From: Ancylobacter sp. WKF20
GTDB lineage: Bacteria > Pseudomonadota > Alphaproteobacteria > Rhizobiales > Xanthobacteraceae
Assembly: GCF_029760895.1 (NCBI RefSeq)
Contig: NZ_CP121679.1
Span: 1,736,001 to 1,800,000 of the forward strand
Length of the DNA stretch: 64,000 nt
Reading direction: 5' to 3'
The notes under the pieces were generated by a model that worked only from the letters and a program-made list of their open reading frames with translations, did no database searches and was not told where the DNA came from. Both the position numbers and the translations under genes were made by a program. Of this stretch, positions 25,453 to 35,683 are shown piece after piece (positions within the stretch are counted from its first letter, which is position 1; every line of letters begins with the position of its first letter).

Positions 25453-26196
25453 ATGATCCGCGCTGCCCGCATGTTCCTCCTCGCCTTCCTGCTGTTCTTC
25501 GCCCTGCCGCTCGGCGCCCATGCTCTCGTGCAATGGCACGAGCGCGACTGGTCGGCGAACTGGCGCACCGCCGATTGGTCGAGCACCGGCACGCTGCCGG
25601 CGGCCGACGCGCATCCCGAGGCCATGGTGCGCATCTACGCCGCCCGCGTCGGCCGCTGGCGCGGCATCTTTGCCGTCCATACCTGGCTGGTGGTCAAGGA
25701 GCAGGGCGCGGGCGCCTATGAGCGCTATGACAAGGTGGGCTGGGGCTCGCCGATCCGCCGCAATGGCTACGCGCCGGACGGGCGCTGGTATGGCAACGAG
25801 CCGGAGATCGTGTTCGAGGCGACGGGCGCCGCCGCAACCGCGCTGATCCCCAAACTGCGGGCGGCGGTGGCGAGCTATCCCTACCGCCAGTATGGCGACT
25901 ACCATGTCTGGCCGGGGCCGAACTCCAACACCTTCATCGCCCATGTGGTGCGGCAGGTGCCGGAACTCGCGGTCGCCCTGCCTCCCACCGCCATCGGCAA
26001 GGATTTCCCCGTCGCCGGTGACTGGATCGCGCTCGCCCCCTCGCGTACCGGGCTCAGCCTGTCGCTCGGCGGCTATGCGGGCGTGACGCTGGCCTGGGTC
26101 GAGGGGATCGAGGTCAACCTGCTCGGCGCGGTCGCCGGGCTCGACATCCGCCAGCCCGGTATCAAGCTGCCCGGATTTGGTCGCATCGGCATTTGA
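25453..26196 (+). CDS. DUF3750 domain-containing exported protein
   Basis: A 247-residue protein. Residues 1-24 form a signal peptide or N-terminal anchor (MFLLAFLLFFALPLGAHA). The rest has the conserved pattern of DUF3750: HTWLVVKE, YEVVGWG-like VGWGSPIRRNGYAPDGRWYG and GPNSNTFIAHVVR. The last pattern, with N/H polar residues after a Tyr/Trp-rich stretch, recalls NlpC/P60-like papain folds, but no activity is known. It is followed 71 bases later by a lytic transglycosylase, a mild hint of an envelope role. Confidence 0.85.
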   Translation: MIRAARMFLLAFLLFFALPLGAHALVQWHERDWSANWRTADWSSTGTLPAADAHPEAMVRIYAARVGRWRGIFAVHTWLVVKEQGAGAYERYDKVGWGSPIRRNGYAPDGRWYGNEPEIVFEATGAAATALIPKLRAAVASYPYRQYGDYHVWPGPNSNTFIAHVVRQVPELAVALPPTAIGKDFPVAGDWIALAPSRTGLSLSLGGYAGVTLAWVEGIEVNLLGAVAGLDIRQPGIKLPGFGRIGI

Positions 26197-26267
26197 TCTT
26201 TTGCCGATACCGCGCGTTCATCTTCTCCGCGCATCCTGCACGCGATGCCGCGCTTCCGGGAGGAACC

Positions 26268-27110
26268 ATGTTCGACCAGCCTGCCCCCCTTCGTGCCCTG
26301 CGGGGTGTCCGTACGCTTCTTGCCGGCGCCATCGCCTCCGTCCTCCTCGCCGCGTCGCCTGCCCTTGCCGCGACCTGCGGCAATGACGCCTCCGGCTTCG
26401 ACGCCTGGATGGGCGAGTTCCGCCGCGAGGCGGTCGCGCAGGGCATCGCGCCCGGAACGCTGCGCGTGCTCGACGGCGTGACCTACGACACCAAGGTCAT
26501 CAGCCTCGACCGCAACCAGAAGCACTTCAAGGTGAGCCTTGAGGAGTTCATCAAGAACCGCATTTCCAAGGGGCGCATCGCCAAGGGCCGGCAGATGCTC
26601 CAGCAATACGCCTCGACGCTGGCCCGTATCGAGCGGCAATATGGCGTGCCCGGCCCGATCCTCGTCGCGATCTGGGGCATGGAGACCGATTACGGCGTGA
26701 ACATCGGCAAGATGCCAATCCTGCGCTCGCTCTCCACCCTCGCCTATGACTGCCGGCGCACCGATTTCTTCACCCCCCAGCTGCTCGACGCGCTGCGCAT
26801 CTACCAGCGCGGCGACCTCACGCTCGACGAGATGCGCGGCGCCTGGGCCGGGGAGATCGGCCAGACCCAGTTCCTCGCCAGCTCCTATGTGAAGTTCGCC
26901 GTGGACTTCGATGGCGACGGCCGCGCCGACCTGGTGCGCAGCGCCCCCGACGTGCTCGCCTCCACCGCCAACTATCTGCGCGGCTATGGCTGGCGCGCCG
27001 GCGCCGGCTGGGGTCCGGGCGAGCCGAACTATCAGGCGCTGCTCGGCTGGAACAAGGCGGAAGTCTACGCCAAGGCGCTGGGCATCTTCGCGCAGCAGCT
27101 CACGCAGTAG
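26268..27110 (+). CDS. Lytic murein transglycosylase (MltB type)
   Basis: A 280-residue periplasmic enzyme that cleaves the MurNAc-GlcNAc bond of peptidoglycan with 1,6-anhydro product. The signal peptide spans 1-35 (cleavage near SPALAA). The SLT_2 domain has its catalytic Glu at E139 in AIWGMETDYG; GEIGQTQFLASSYVKFAVDFDGDG is also typical. The start at 26268 has the strong site GGGAGGA. Cys37 follows the signal, but no clean lipobox is seen. It is shorter than MltB proteins that carry a peptidoglycan-binding domain. Confidence 0.93.
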   Translation: MFDQPAPLRALRGVRTLLAGAIASVLLAASPALAATCGNDASGFDAWMGEFRREAVAQGIAPGTLRVLDGVTYDTKVISLDRNQKHFKVSLEEFIKNRISKGRIAKGRQMLQQYASTLARIERQYGVPGPILVAIWGMETDYGVNIGKMPILRSLSTLAYDCRRTDFFTPQLLDALRIYQRGDLTLDEMRGAWAGEIGQTQFLASSYVKFAVDFDGDGRADLVRSAPDVLASTANYLRGYGWRAGAGWGPGEPNYQALLGWNKAEVYAKALGIFAQQLTQ

Positions 27111-27119
27111 ATCGAGGCT

Positions 27120-27216
27120 CCGTCATCCCGGCCGAAGCGCAGCGCAGAGCCGGGATCGCGCGCCGCCCTCAGGGGAACACGATCCCGGATCGGTCTTCGG
27201 CCGTCCGGGATGACGG
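27120..27216. repeat. Dispersed palindromic repeat, copy B
   Basis: The outer arms CCGTCATCCCGG and CCGGGATGACGG are perfectly complementary; the inner pair is GCCGGGATCG and CGATCCCGGATCGG-like. It lies just after the transglycosylase gene in a convergent gap, matching copies at 14558, 42964 and 56262. Confidence 0.85.
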
Positions 27217-27262
27217 CATGAGCGGAGCCACCCCTTCATCGCGCTTCCTGATGTGAGGCGCA

Positions 27263-27312
27263 CACTGAAACGAAAATCCCCGGGCGCGAGCCCGGGGATT
27301 TTCGTTTCAGTG
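27263..27312. terminator. Bidirectional terminator between the transglycosylase gene and aspS
   Basis: A perfect 23-bp stem (27263-27285 with 27290-27312) closes a GCGA tetraloop. The GC core is bordered by AAAA/TTTT tracts, so it can end transcription from either side. It sits between convergent genes. Confidence 0.9.
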
Positions 27313-27347
27313 CAAGGGTTCATGCGGGGGTCGCAGGGACCCGCCGC

Positions 27348-29120
27348 CTACTTCTCCGGCAGGTTGGTGCGGATGTGCAGCTCGCGCAGCTGCTTCGGGC
27401 TCGCCTCGTTGGGGGCGCCCATCAGGATGTCCTGCGCCTGCTGGTTCATCGGGAAGATCGAGATCTCGCGCAGATTCGTCACGCCGCAGAGCAGCATGAC
27501 GATGCGGTCGACGCCCGCCGCCATGCCGCCATGGGGCGGCGCGCCGTACTGGAAGGCGCGGTACATGCCGCCGAAGCGGTCGATCACCGTCTGCTCGTCA
27601 TAGCCGGCGAGCTCGAACGCCTTCACCATCGCCTCGGGGCGGTGGTTGCGGATGCCGCCGGAGGCGATCTCGTAGCCATTGCAGGCGATGTCGTACTGGA
27701 ACGCCTTGATGGTCAGCGGGTCCTGACCGTTCAGCGCGTCGAGACCGCCCTGCGGCATGGAGAAGGGGTTGTGCGAGAAGTCGACCTTCTTCTCGTCCTC
27801 GTTCCACTCATAGAACGGGAAATCGACGATCCAGGCCAGTTCAAAGCGGTCGAAATCGACCAGCTTCAACTCCTCGCCCACCTTGGTGCGCGCAGCGCCC
27901 GCGAACTTGACGAACTTTTCCGGGTTGCCGGCAACGAAGAAAGCGGCATCGCCGGCGCCAAGGCCGAGCTGCGCGCGGATCGCCTCGGTACGCTCCGGGC
28001 CGATATTGTTGGCGAGCGGGCCGGCGCCCTCCCCGCCTTCGCGCCACATGATGTAGCCGAGCCCGGGCTGACCTTCGCCCTGCGCCCATGAGTTCATGCG
28101 GTCGCAGAAGGCGCGCGAGCCACCGCCCGGTCCGGGAATGGCCCAGACACGGTTCTTCTCGTCTTCCAGCAGGCGCGCGAATACCTTGAAACCCGAGCCG
28201 CGGAAATGCTCGGAGACATCCTGCATCTCGATCGGGTTGCGCAGATCCGGCTTGTCGGTGCCATATTTCTGCATCGACACGGCATAGGGAATGCGCGGCC
28301 AGTCTTTCGTGACCGGCTTGCCCTCGGCGAACTGCTCGAACACGCCGGTGATGACCGGCTCGACGGCGGCGAAGACGTCTTCCTGCTCGACGAAGCTCAT
28401 CTCGAGGTCGAGCTGGTAGAACTCGCCCGGCAGGCGGTCGGCGCGCGGATCTTCATCACGGAAGCAGGGGGCGATCTGGAAGTAGCGGTCGAAGCCGCTC
28501 ATCATGATGAGCTGCTTGTACTGCTGCGGCGCCTGCGGCAGGGCGTAGAACTTGCCGGGGTGCAGGCGGCTCGGCACGAGGAAGTCGCGCGCGCCTTCCG
28601 GCGAGGAGGCCGTGAGGATCGGCGTCTGGAACTCGAAGAAGCCCTGCCCCTTCATCTTCGCGCGCATGGCGTCGATGATGGCGCCACGCGTCATGATGTT
28701 CTTGTGCAGCTTCTCACGGCGCAGATCGAGGAAGCGGTAGCGCAGGCGCGTCTCTTCCGGGTACTCGACATCGCCGAACACCGGGAGCGGCAGCTCGGCG
28801 GCCGGGCCCAGCACCTCGATCTCGGTGGCGTACATCTCCACCTGCCCGGTCGGCAGATCGGGGTTCTCGGTGCCGGCCGGGCGCGAGCGCACGCGGCCAT
28901 CGACGCGGATCACCCATTCGGCGCGCACGGTCTCGGCCAGCTTGAAGGCTGGGCTGTCGGGATCGACCACCACCTGCGTCAGGCCGTAATGGTCGCGCAG
29001 GTCGATGAACAGCACGCCGCCATGATCGCGGATGCGGTGGCACCAGCCGGAGAGGCGGGCCGTGGCGCCGACATCGCTCGCGCGAAGGGCCCCGCAGGTA
29101 TGGGTGCGATAGCGGTGCAT
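27348..29120 (-). CDS. aspS: Aspartyl-tRNA synthetase, probably non-discriminating
   Basis: A 590-residue class II synthetase of the bacterial type: OB-fold anticodon domain (1-110), catalytic core with motif 2 at [21 protein letters not shown], the GAD insertion domain (about 290-420) and motif 3 [14 protein letters not shown]. It charges tRNA-Asp. H33 in the RDHGG loop corresponds to the His that relaxes specificity in Pseudomonas AspRS (H31), so it may also charge tRNA-Asn for the GatCAB route. That is inferred; GatCAB and AsnRS are not in the window. Confidence 0.95.
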   Translation of the reverse strand: MHRYRTHTCGALRASDVGATARLSGWCHRIRDHGGVLFIDLRDHYGLTQVVVDPDSPAFKLAETVRAEWVIRVDGRVRSRPAGTENPDLPTGQVEMYATEIEVLGPAAELPLPVFGDVEYPEETRLRYRFLDLRREKLHKNIMTRGAIIDAMRAKMKGQGFFEFQTPILTASSPEGARDFLVPSRLHPGKFYALPQAPQQYKQLIMMSGFDRYFQIAPCFRDEDPRADRLPGEFYQLDLEMSFVEQEDVFAAVEPVITGVFEQFAEGKPVTKDWPRIPYAVSMQKYGTDKPDLRNPIEMQDVSEHFRGSGFKVFARLLEDEKNRVWAIPGPGGGSRAFCDRMNSWAQGEGQPGLGYIMWREGGEGAGPLANNIGPERTEAIRAQLGLGAGDAAFFVAGNPEKFVKFAGAARTKVGEELKLVDFDRFELAWIVDFPFYEWNEDEKKVDFSHNPFSMPQGGLDALNGQDPLTIKAFQYDIACNGYEIASGGIRNHRPEAMVKAFELAGYDEQTVIDRFGGMYRAFQYGAPPHGGMAAGVDRIVMLLCGVTNLREISIFPMNQQAQDILMGAPNEASPKQLRELHIRTNLPEK

Positions 29121-29272
29121 GGGTCTATCCCGAGGCTATTCGCGGGCCAGAGGCCGCACGTCTGAAAACACGTCACCCCTCTCGCGGGGCGCGCGGAGGG
29201 GTGCATGCAGGGCTCGGCTTTGTCAAGCGAGACGGGTGCAAGGACGGGGCGCGAACGCCCCGCCCGCACGGC

Positions 29273-29743
29273 TCACGGGACGTAGCGCAGTTCGAGGCTG
29301 GAGACGCCCAGCGCCAGCGAGGCGCCGACATTGCCTTCGACCGAGACGGGGTTAAGCGCATAGGACTTGTCGGAACCGACGAGGACATTGGCGCCGACGC
29401 CGACGCCGAGCGCCACATCGCCGGAAACGCCGCCATAGGGGCCGGCCAGCGCGCCGGGGGCCACCTGCTTGGTCAGCGCCAGCACGCCCCAGGTCATCAC
29501 GCCGCCGCCGGTCACGCCGAGATCGAGGCCGACGCTCTTGATGACGCCGGAATAGCGCTGCACCGGGCTGTTGTCGGACGGGGTGTAGGTGCAGGCGAGT
29601 TCCTGCTTGGAGCTGATGATCATGCCGATCGACGCGCCGGCATTGCAGACGAGGACGCCGGTCTTGACGCGATCAGCGGCGCTCGCCGGGACCGCGGCGA
29701 GGGCGAGCACGGTGGCAGTGGCGGCGAAAAGCACGTTCTTCAT
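29273..29743 (-). CDS. DUF992 exported protein
   Basis: A 156-residue periplasmic protein. The signal peptide is MKNVLFAATATVLALAAVPASAA (cleavage after about residue 23). The mature part has the DUF992 pattern: VLVCNAGASIGMIISSKQELACTYTP, a Gly-rich GVTGGGVMTWGVLA centre and a C-terminal LELRYVP. Two cysteines (in VLVCN and LACTY) could form a disulfide. DUF992 proteins are common, often duplicated, in Hyphomicrobiales and have no known function. The start was chosen for the signal peptide and for a GGGGGAAA ribosome site. Confidence 0.88.
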   Translation of the reverse strand: MKNVLFAATATVLALAAVPASAADRVKTGVLVCNAGASIGMIISSKQELACTYTPSDNSPVQRYSGVIKSVGLDLGVTGGGVMTWGVLALTKQVAPGALAGPYGGVSGDVALGVGVGANVLVGSDKSYALNPVSVEGNVGASLALGVSSLELRYVP

Positions 29744-29881
29744 GGGTTTCCCCCCTTGGCACCGGTACCCCGGCATGGAATCGATGGGCCGAAACTAGTC
29801 GCCCATGGTTAATGCTTAACCACCGATTCCGGCATGATTGCTGTCGTCTCGCGCGTGCGACTCCGCTAAGAAGCACGCGAC

Positions 29882-31030
29882 ATGGATATGATCACCACAA
29901 CCGACGCCCTCACCGCGGCCTGCGAACGGCTTTCGACCCACCGCTTCGTCACCGTCGACACCGAATTCCTGCGCGAGACCACCTTCTGGCCGAAGCTGTG
30001 TGTCGTGCAGATCGCCAGCGCCGACGAGGCGGTGGTGATCGACGCCGTAGCCGAGGGCATCGACCTCGCCCCGTTCTTCGCCCTGATGGCGAATGAGCAG
30101 GTGCTGAAGGTCTTCCATGCCGGCCGGCAGGATATCGAAATCGTCTGGCATCTCGCCGGCATCATCCCCCATCCGGTGTTCGACACGCAGGTCGCCGCCA
30201 TGGTGCTCGGCCATGGCGATTCCATCTCCTATGATCAGCTCGTGCAGCGCCTCACCGGCCATGTGCTCGACAAGTCGCTGCGCTTCACCGACTGGTCGCG
30301 CCGCCCGCTCACCGCCGCGCAGATTGCCTATGCCGAGGCGGACGTCACTCATCTGCGCGATGTGTTCCTCAAGCTGGAAGCCGACCTCGCCAAGCGCGGG
30401 CGCGCCGATTGGGTCGGCGAGGAAATGGCGGTGCTGACCTCGCCCGAGACCTACCGGCAGGAGCCCGAGCGCGCCTGGGAGCGGCTGCGCTCGCGCGCCC
30501 GCAAGCCGAAGGATCTGGCGGTGCTCATGGAAGTCGCCGCCTGGCGCGAGCGCGAGGCGCAGTCGCGCGACATTCCCCGCTCGCGCATCCTCAAGGACGA
30601 CGTGATCGGCGAGATCGCCAGCCAGCACCCGAGCAGCGTCGAGAAGCTCGGTCAGCTCCGCTCCATCCCCAAGGGGTTCGAGCGCTCCCGCTCGGGCGAG
30701 CAGATCGTCGAGGCGGTAAAGGCCGGCCTTGCGCGCGACCCCAAGACGCTGCCGCGCATCGAGCGCGACAAGCCGCTCTCCAACGGCGCCTCGGCGACGG
30801 TCGAACTGCTGAAGGTGCTGCTGCGCATGACCTCCGAGCAGCACGGCGTCGCCGCCAAGGTCATCGCCACGGTGGACGATCTCGAGCAGATCGCGGCGGA
30901 CGACGCCCCGGACGTGCCGGCGTTGCATGGCTGGCGGCGCGAGCTGTTCGGCGAGCAGGCGCTGGCGCTAAAGGCCGGCCATCTGGCGCTCGCCATGCAG
31001 CGCGGCCGGGTCATCGCTGTCGAGCGGTGA
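29882..31030 (+). CDS. rnd: Ribonuclease D
   Basis: A 382-residue 3'-5' exoribonuclease that trims tRNA and other small RNA precursors. The DEDD exonuclease domain (1-170) begins with D26/E28 in [21 protein letters not shown] carries the second Asp, and [12 protein letters not shown] the last Asp with the Tyr of the DEDDy type. An HRDC domain follows (about 205-290), with a second helical region to the end. Pairing near aspS on the opposite strand is common in alphaproteobacteria. Confidence 0.94.
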   Translation: MDMITTTDALTAACERLSTHRFVTVDTEFLRETTFWPKLCVVQIASADEAVVIDAVAEGIDLAPFFALMANEQVLKVFHAGRQDIEIVWHLAGIIPHPVFDTQVAAMVLGHGDSISYDQLVQRLTGHVLDKSLRFTDWSRRPLTAAQIAYAEADVTHLRDVFLKLEADLAKRGRADWVGEEMAVLTSPETYRQEPERAWERLRSRARKPKDLAVLMEVAAWREREAQSRDIPRSRILKDDVIGEIASQHPSSVEKLGQLRSIPKGFERSRSGEQIVEAVKAGLARDPKTLPRIERDKPLSNGASATVELLKVLLRMTSEQHGVAAKVIATVDDLEQIAADDAPDVPALHGWRRELFGEQALALKAGHLALAMQRGRVIAVER

Positions 31031-31035
31031 GACGA

Positions 31036-31057
31036 TCGGCGGGCCTCGGCCCGCCGA
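31036..31057. terminator. Hairpin between convergent rnd and ppx
   Basis: TCGGCGGGC (31036-31044) pairs perfectly with GCCCGCCGA (31049-31057) around a CTCG loop in the 36-base convergent gap. No T-tract follows, so it is a weak terminator or a message-end protector. Confidence 0.5.
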
Positions 31058-31066
31058 GATCTGGCT

Positions 31067-32584
31067 TCAGTCTGTCGCCACCGCGAAGTCGCGGCCGATC
31101 AGCCGGGCGAGTGTGCGCAGCCGTGTGAGCACGCGGTCGCTGCCGAGCAAAGCGAGGTCGCCCTTCAGCCTCAGCACCAGCTTGCCCCGTTCCACCGCCA
31201 GCGGCGCGATGGGCAGCGTGCCCGGCATGGCGGCGGAGAGGATATAGGCCACCCGCATCGCCGCGCCGAGGATGCGCGCCCGGTCGAGCAGCCGCGCCGA
31301 GACCAGCTCGCGAATGCGCGGGGAGAGATCCTCGTCCACCAGCCCGGCATGGCGGTAATAGATCGCCAGCGCGAGGAAGGCGCGGCCCGGATGGTCCACG
31401 CCGATGAAGGCGGCATGGGCGATGAGGTTGAGGCTCTGCTCCTCCCGGTAATCGGGATGCGCGCGCCAGCTGATGTCGGCGAGCAGGCAGGCGGCGTGGC
31501 GCAGGCGCTTTTCCTCCACCGTCTCGTCAATGCCGGAATGCGCCATGAAGCGGTCGGTCCAGTCGATCAGCTCCCAGCCATGGGCGGGGGAACGCGAGCG
31601 GACATTATTAAGTTCGGCGGTAGCGGCGATCAGCGGATCGGTCGGCTTGTCCTCAGGCGGCAGCAGCTCATAGAGCAGCCCCTCGCGGACGCCCTGCGCC
31701 GAGATGAAGATGTTCTCCGGCTTGCCGACCCGGATGACATGCTCCAGCACCAGCGCGCCATAGGCGAGCAGCGGGCGGCGGCTCTCCGACACCGTGTCGA
31801 TGCGCGAGAGCGTGTCGATCGGCACGCGCAGCACCAGCCGGCAGAATTCCAGCGCCTCGCGGGCGGGAATGACATAGCCGTGCATCACGTGCAGCGGGTA
31901 GCCGCGCTGGAACATGTGCAGCCGCGCCAGCGCGCGCCAGGTGCCGCCGACCGCGTAGAAGGTGCGGCCCTTGAGATGTTCGAGGTGACGCTCCTTGGCG
32001 AGCGCGTCACGGACGATCTTCACCGCCTTCTTGATCGAGCGGCCGGAGGTGTCCTGCAGCGCGAGGCCGCCCAGCGGGAAGGTGATGCCCGAGCCGATGC
32101 GCTGGCCGTGAACGTCGGCAAGCTCCAGCGAGCCGCCGCCGAGGTCGCCGACCACGCCATTGGCGTGATGCACGCCGGAGAGCACGCCGAGCGCGGATAG
32201 TTGCGCCTCGCGCTTGCCGGAGAGCAGCTCGACCTCGGTGCGGCAGATCTCGGCGCAGGTGGCGATGAATTCCGGCCCATTGGAGGCGTCGCGCGCGGCG
32301 GCGGTGGCGAGCACATAGAGCTTGGCCACGCCCATGCGGTCGCACAGCACGCGGAAGCGGCGCAGCGTCGCCAGCGCTTTCTCCACCGCGTCGGCGTTGA
32401 GCCGCCCGGTGGTCAGCACTTCCCGGCCGAGGCCGCAGGACGCCTTCTCATTGAACAGCGGCGTCGGCGAGCGCGACAGGCGCTCATAGACGACGAGACG
32501 GACCGAGTTGGAGCCAATGTCGATCACGGCGATCGGGCCATCGGCGGCGGGGCGCATTTCCGCCCCGCTGACGGTGTCGCTCAT
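31067..32584 (-). CDS. ppx: Exopolyphosphatase (Ppx/GppA family)
   Basis: A 505-residue ASKHA-fold phosphatase that releases phosphate from the ends of polyphosphate (or hydrolyses pppGpp). The N-terminal phosphate-binding motif IAVIDIGSNSVRLVVYE, the VLATAAARDASNG strand with its conserved region and GDLGGGSLEL are present. A C-terminal HD-like helical domain follows with DISWRAHPDYR. The start at 32584 lies four bases after the ppk stop (TGAGCGCATGAGC), so the two genes are coupled. Confidence 0.94.
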   Translation of the reverse strand: MSDTVSGAEMRPAADGPIAVIDIGSNSVRLVVYERLSRSPTPLFNEKASCGLGREVLTTGRLNADAVEKALATLRRFRVLCDRMGVAKLYVLATAAARDASNGPEFIATCAEICRTEVELLSGKREAQLSALGVLSGVHHANGVVGDLGGGSLELADVHGQRIGSGITFPLGGLALQDTSGRSIKKAVKIVRDALAKERHLEHLKGRTFYAVGGTWRALARLHMFQRGYPLHVMHGYVIPAREALEFCRLVLRVPIDTLSRIDTVSESRRPLLAYGALVLEHVIRVGKPENIFISAQGVREGLLYELLPPEDKPTDPLIAATAELNNVRSRSPAHGWELIDWTDRFMAHSGIDETVEEKRLRHAACLLADISWRAHPDYREEQSLNLIAHAAFIGVDHPGRAFLALAIYYRHAGLVDEDLSPRIRELVSARLLDRARILGAAMRVAYILSAAMPGTLPIAPLAVERGKLVLRLKGDLALLGSDRVLTRLRTLARLIGRDFAVATD

Positions 32585-32588
32585 GCGC

Positions 32589-34934
32589 TCACGAACGCTC
32601 GCGACGGCGGACGAGGCTTCTTGGCGAAGATTCTTTAAGCGACTTGCCACGTCCCGACAGACTCGGATTGGTCATGAAATACTTCTGGGCGTTGAATTTT
32701 TCCTCGCCCTCGCCGGCCACTATGCGTTCCGACGAGCCATCCGACAAGATGCGCCAGCTCTGCTGGGTGTCCTGCAGGTTGGCGACCATGATCTGGTCGA
32801 GGATCTGCATGTGCACCGTCGGGTTGGTGATCTGGCAGAGCGCCTCGACGCGGCGGTCGAGGTTGCGCGGCATGAGATCGGCCGAGGAGATGTACATCGC
32901 CGCCTCGGGGCTCGGCAAGCCATGGCCGTTGCCGAAGCAGTAGATGCGGCCATGTTCGAGGAAGCGGCCGACGATGGACTTGACCCGGATATTCTCCGAG
33001 AGGCCCGGCACGCCCGGCCTGAGGCAGCAGATGCCGCGCACCACGATATCCACCGGCACGCCGTTCTGGCTGGCGCGGTAGAGCGCGTCGATGATCATCG
33101 GATCGACCAGCGAGTTCATCTTGAGCCAGATCGCCGCGGGGCGGCCGGCCTTGGCGAATTCGCCCTCGGCGGCGATGTGGTCGAGAATGCGCTTCTTCAG
33201 CGTCAGCGGGGCGATGGACATGGTCTCCAGCTCCGCCGGCTCGGCATAGCCGGTGATGAAGTTGAAGATGCGCGCCACGTCCCGCCCGATGGCCGGGTCG
33301 GCGGTGAAGAAGGACAGGTCGGTGTAGATGCGCGCGGTGATCGGGTGATAATTGCCCGTGCCGACATGGCAGTAGCTCGCCAGCGTGCCGCCCTCGCGGC
33401 GCACCACGAGCGAGAGCTTGGCGTGGGTCTTCAGCTCCAGGAAGCCGAACACCACCTGCACGCCCGCGCGCTCCAGGTCGCGCGCCCAGCGGATATTGGC
33501 CTCCTCGTCGAAGCGCGCCTTCAGCTCCACCAGCGCGGTCACCGACTTGCCGGCCTCGGCCGCCTCGGCCAGCGCCTTGATGATCGGGCTGTCGGAGGAG
33601 GTGCGGTAGAGCGTCTGCTTGATGGCGACGACGTTGGGATCGCGCGCCGCCTGCCGCAGGAACTGCACCACCACGTCGAAGGACTCATAGGGGTGGTGAA
33701 CCACCAGATCCTTCTCGCGGATCGCCGCGAAGCAGTCGCCGGCATGGTCGCGGATGCGCTCGGGGAAGCGCGGATTGTACGGCTTGAACTTGAGGTCCGG
33801 CCGGTCGACGCCGACGAGCTGGCTGAACTCGTTCAGCGCCAGCACGCCGTGGACCAGGAAGATCTCATCATCGGCCACGCCGAGCTCGCGCGCCACGAAG
33901 ATACGCAGCTCTTCCGGCATGGTGGATTCGACTTCCAGCCGGATCACCTGGCCAAGCCGGCGGCGCTTCAGCGCCGTCTCGAACTGGCGCATCAGATCTT
34001 CCGCCTCTTCCTCCACTTCGAGGTCGCTGTCGCGGATGACACGGAAGCCGCCGAGGCCGCGCACCTGATAGCCGGGGAACAGGCGGCCGATGAACAGGCC
34101 GATCATCTGCTCCAGCGTGATGAAGCGCATGGCGCCGTTCGCGCCGTCCGGCAGGCGCACGAAGCGGTCGATCTTGGCGGGCACGCGGATCAGCGCGTTC
34201 ATGGTGCGCCCGTCGCTGATGCGCGCGAGCTGCAGCGCCAGCGAGAAGCCGAGATTGGGGATGAAGGGGAAAGGATGCGCCGGGTCGATGGCGAGCGGGG
34301 TGAGCACCGGGAAGACGTGGCTCAGGAAGAACTCGTCGAGCACCGCCCGGTCGGCCTTGTCCACATCCGAACCGTCAACCAGCGCGACGCCGGCCTCGGT
34401 CAGAATGCCGCGCAGTTCCAGCCAGCGCGCCTGCTGGTCCTCGCCGAGCTCGGCCACCGCCGCGCCGATGAGCGGAAGCTGCTCGGCGGGGGTCAGCCCG
34501 TCCGGGCTCCGGCCGCCATAGCCCTCGCGCACCTGCTCCTTGAGGCCGGCGACGCGGACCATGAAGAATTCGTCGAGATTATTGGCGGAGATGGAGAGAA
34601 AGCGCAGCTGCTCCAGCAGCGGGTGCTCGCGGTTGGAGGCTTCCTCCAGCACGCGGCGGTTGAACTGCAGCCAGGACAGCTCGCGGTTGATGAAGCGGTC
34701 GGGCGACGCCATCAGCTCGGCTTCGAGCGGCACCGGCGTTACCGGCTCATGAACGGTGAGTTGCCCCAGTTCCACATGCGCCACAGCCGGCGCTTCCGCT
34801 TCGCTCACCGTCAACCCTCCATCCTCGGCGCGGGCGGCGCCTGCGACCGTCTCCTGAGCGGGGGCGGCCTTGGCACGGACCCGCCGCTTCGTCGGGCGGG
34901 AAGGTCGCCGCGCTTCGTGACGGCTGGATGACAT
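32589..34934 (-). CDS. ppk: Polyphosphate kinase 1
   Basis: A 781-residue enzyme making inorganic polyphosphate from ATP. An Ala/Arg-rich disordered extension of about 75 residues precedes the normal N-terminus [19 protein letters not shown] (81-99). The autophosphorylated histidine should be H523 in [10 protein letters not shown], equivalent to E. coli H435, followed by the [12 protein letters not shown] motif. [18 protein letters not shown] and [15 protein letters not shown] motifs near the C-terminus are typical. It lies between hdaA and ppx, a frequent alphaproteobacterial arrangement. Confidence 0.96.
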   Translation of the reverse strand: MSSSRHEARRPSRPTKRRVRAKAAPAQETVAGAARAEDGGLTVSEAEAPAVAHVELGQLTVHEPVTPVPLEAELMASPDRFINRELSWLQFNRRVLEEASNREHPLLEQLRFLSISANNLDEFFMVRVAGLKEQVREGYGGRSPDGLTPAEQLPLIGAAVAELGEDQQARWLELRGILTEAGVALVDGSDVDKADRAVLDEFFLSHVFPVLTPLAIDPAHPFPFIPNLGFSLALQLARISDGRTMNALIRVPAKIDRFVRLPDGANGAMRFITLEQMIGLFIGRLFPGYQVRGLGGFRVIRDSDLEVEEEAEDLMRQFETALKRRRLGQVIRLEVESTMPEELRIFVARELGVADDEIFLVHGVLALNEFSQLVGVDRPDLKFKPYNPRFPERIRDHAGDCFAAIREKDLVVHHPYESFDVVVQFLRQAARDPNVVAIKQTLYRTSSDSPIIKALAEAAEAGKSVTALVELKARFDEEANIRWARDLERAGVQVVFGFLELKTHAKLSLVVRREGGTLASYCHVGTGNYHPITARIYTDLSFFTADPAIGRDVARIFNFITGYAEPAELETMSIAPLTLKKRILDHIAAEGEFAKAGRPAAIWLKMNSLVDPMIIDALYRASQNGVPVDIVVRGICCLRPGVPGLSENIRVKSIVGRFLEHGRIYCFGNGHGLPSPEAAMYISSADLMPRNLDRRVEALCQITNPTVHMQILDQIMVANLQDTQQSWRILSDGSSERIVAGEGEEKFNAQKYFMTNPSLSGRGKSLKESSPRSLVRRRERS

Positions 34935-34960
34935 GGCGCACCTTAAGCTTGGGTCAATGT

Positions 34961-35680
34961 TCAGGAATTCCGCCCGTCCGCGCCGTTCGGCACGGCAGCG
35001 GATGAAAGCTCCCGCTCCCGAAGGAGTTCGGAAGCGAGCGCGCGCGTCAAGGGCCTCTTGCGCGCCAGCGCCTCGCGGTCGAGCGCGGCCACGACCTCGC
35101 GCACCCCGGCGATGGAGCGCTCCACGCGCGGCAGCAGGAAGGCGAGCAAGGCTTCATCCGGGGCGATCTGCCGGTCGGCGAACAGTTTCACCGCCACCGC
35201 GGCCAGCAGCGCGTCGTCCGGTGGGCCGAGCGCCACGGAAGGCATGGCCCGCAGCCGCGAGGCAAGATCGCGGATGGTCATGCCGGCGGCGAGGGTGCCC
35301 GGCGCCCGGCGGGCGGTGAGCAGCACGCGGGCGTCCTGCTCCTTGGCGAGATTGACCAGATGGAACAGCGCCGCCTCGTCGAGGGACCCTTCCCCCAGAT
35401 CCTCCACCACCAGCGCGCCGCTCGCCAGAAGCCCTGGCAGCGCGTCGATGGCGAGATCGCGCGCGGGCACCACCGGCCCCCCGCTGATCGCCGCGAAAAT
35501 GGCGGCAAGGTGCGACTTGCCCGCCCCCTCCGGCCCGACCAGCGCCACCAGCGGTGCCGGCCAGTGCGGATAGGCGTCGATCAGCGCCAGCGCCGCATCA
35601 TTGGACGGCGCCGGCAGGAAATCGTCGCGCGAGCGGCTGTCGGCATGCGGCAGGTCGAGCGGCAACTGGCGCGCGGTCAT
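34961..35680 (-). CDS. hdaA: DnaA regulatory inactivator HdaA
   Basis: A 239-residue DnaA-like AAA+ protein that, bound to the DNA sliding clamp, drives DnaA-ATP hydrolysis and limits re-initiation. The N-terminus carries the clamp-binding motif QLPLDLP (5-11). The P-loop is GPEGAGKS (49-56), the Walker B-like stretch [10 protein letters not shown], and an arginine-rich lid region follows. There is no DNA-binding domain IV, as expected for Hda. It starts three bases after the perM-like stop and is followed by ppk. Confidence 0.92.
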   Translation of the reverse strand: MTARQLPLDLPHADSRSRDDFLPAPSNDAALALIDAYPHWPAPLVALVGPEGAGKSHLAAIFAAISGGPVVPARDLAIDALPGLLASGALVVEDLGEGSLDEAALFHLVNLAKEQDARVLLTARRAPGTLAAGMTIRDLASRLRAMPSVALGPPDDALLAAVAVKLFADRQIAPDEALLAFLLPRVERSIAGVREVVAALDREALARKRPLTRALASELLRERELSSAAVPNGADGRNS

Positions 35681-35683
35681 CGC

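Noticed and set aside
29806..29822. Palindrome TGGTTAA-TGC-TTAACCA as a CtrA site
   Set aside because: CtrA needs TTAA-N7-TTAA. The spacer here is three bases. It could bind another factor, but nothing supports one.
32508..34931. A ~800-codon + strand frame opposite ppk
   Set aside because: It is exactly antisense to a conserved gene and has no recognisable protein features.
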